From Branchiostoma floridae (lineage: Eukaryota; Chordata; Leptocardii; Amphioxiformes; Branchiostomatidae), in NCBI RefSeq assembly GCF_000003815.2, contig NC_049983.1:1699857-1763856 (forward strand): a DNA stretch of 64,000 nucleotides, written 5' to 3'. Position numbers and translations under genes: made by a program. Positions 63,656-64,000 of this stretch are shown piece by piece. Under the pieces are notes generated by a model. It saw only the letters and a program-made list of their open reading frames with translations, did no database searches and had not been told where the DNA came from. Each line of letters starts with the position of its first letter. Position 1 is the first letter of the stretch.

Positions 63656-63734
63656 TTTTCATTCATTAACAGGATGAAGCAGCAGTACTAGTATCAGCTA
63701 CGAACCAACGCATTGATGTTTCAATGGACTGATC

Positions 63735-63948
63735 TAAAAGGAGGAATCTCACTGCACTGGCGGCACCGTTGCAGCATTGCACTTCGAAAGATTACTCAAC
63801 GAATTTTCTTACATTTCTGTATTTTGTTGTCTTCTAAGTCATACTTTTACCTATTACGCAATATCTAAATTGTGTCGCATAAGTGCCGCAGTGAACGAAC
63901 CCCACAGTTCCACACCGGTGCCCGAAGTGCAGTGAGATACCACCTTAA
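63735..63948. mobile_element. Harbinger-like MITE, second copy
   Basis: Ends GAATCTCACTGCACTGGCGG and the complement-like GAAGTGCAGTGAGATACC. The interior matches 61969-62199 (TTACTCAACGAATTTTCTTA, ATTACGCAATATCTAAA). Confidence 0.65.
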
Positions 63949-64000
63949 GAGGTCTACCGTAGATCTCCATCAAATTTGATAAAAATGAGAGTAGAGATAG

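Overview
This window is intron-rich animal genomic DNA: spliced exons with GT-AG borders, several families of short DNA transposons, LINE and Penelope-like debris, and microsatellites. Encoded proteins resemble vertebrate ones (EEA1, AASS) but the intron and repeat landscape is that of an invertebrate deuterostome. A lancelet (Branchiostoma) is my best guess, as an inference. Three runs of exactly 100 N (6787-6886, 18656-18755, 24412-24511) are scaffold joins of unknown true length, and the three main genes are all cut at or near them.

Layout. (1) 753-6772, minus strand: the last seven recognisable exons of EEA1, the Rab5/PI3P endosome tether, ending in a full FYVE zinc finger. One coiled-coil exon has spawned a tandem array of partial exon copies (about 4045-5545). 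(2) 9809-18161, plus strand: eight consecutive exons of the lysine-ketoglutarate reductase half of AASS. The first exons and the saccharopine dehydrogenase half are not visible. (3) 18756-24411, plus strand: an acidic/coiled-coil candidate gene fragment, then a nearly complete APE-type non-LTR retrotransposon (endonuclease plus reverse transcriptase) with one frameshift near its C-terminus. (4) 24678-63205, minus strand: 54 exons, about 8.5 kb coding, of one very large extracellular modular protein, open at both ends. It has cysteine-rich/EGF-like modules near the visible N-terminal side, then many divergent FN3-like beta-sandwich repeats marked by a D-T-S-P-P linker and a W-x-G-F-x-D...S-G-I...Y-x-W-A-V-G motif, and a jelly-roll (DUF642/CBM-like) module near the visible C-terminal side. 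Exon phases agree at every junction but one (between 52273 and 49728).

The introns are the second story. They hold paired copies of several inverted-repeat elements, nested insertions, partial exon duplications, a hairpin minisatellite (57783-58180), and a recurring CTGACGAA-hairpin-GAAACG motif. That motif resembles a hammerhead ribozyme core and two copies lie in or beside Penelope-like tails. The genes are not an operon and have no evident functional link; EEA1 and AASS are read in opposite directions away from the first gap.
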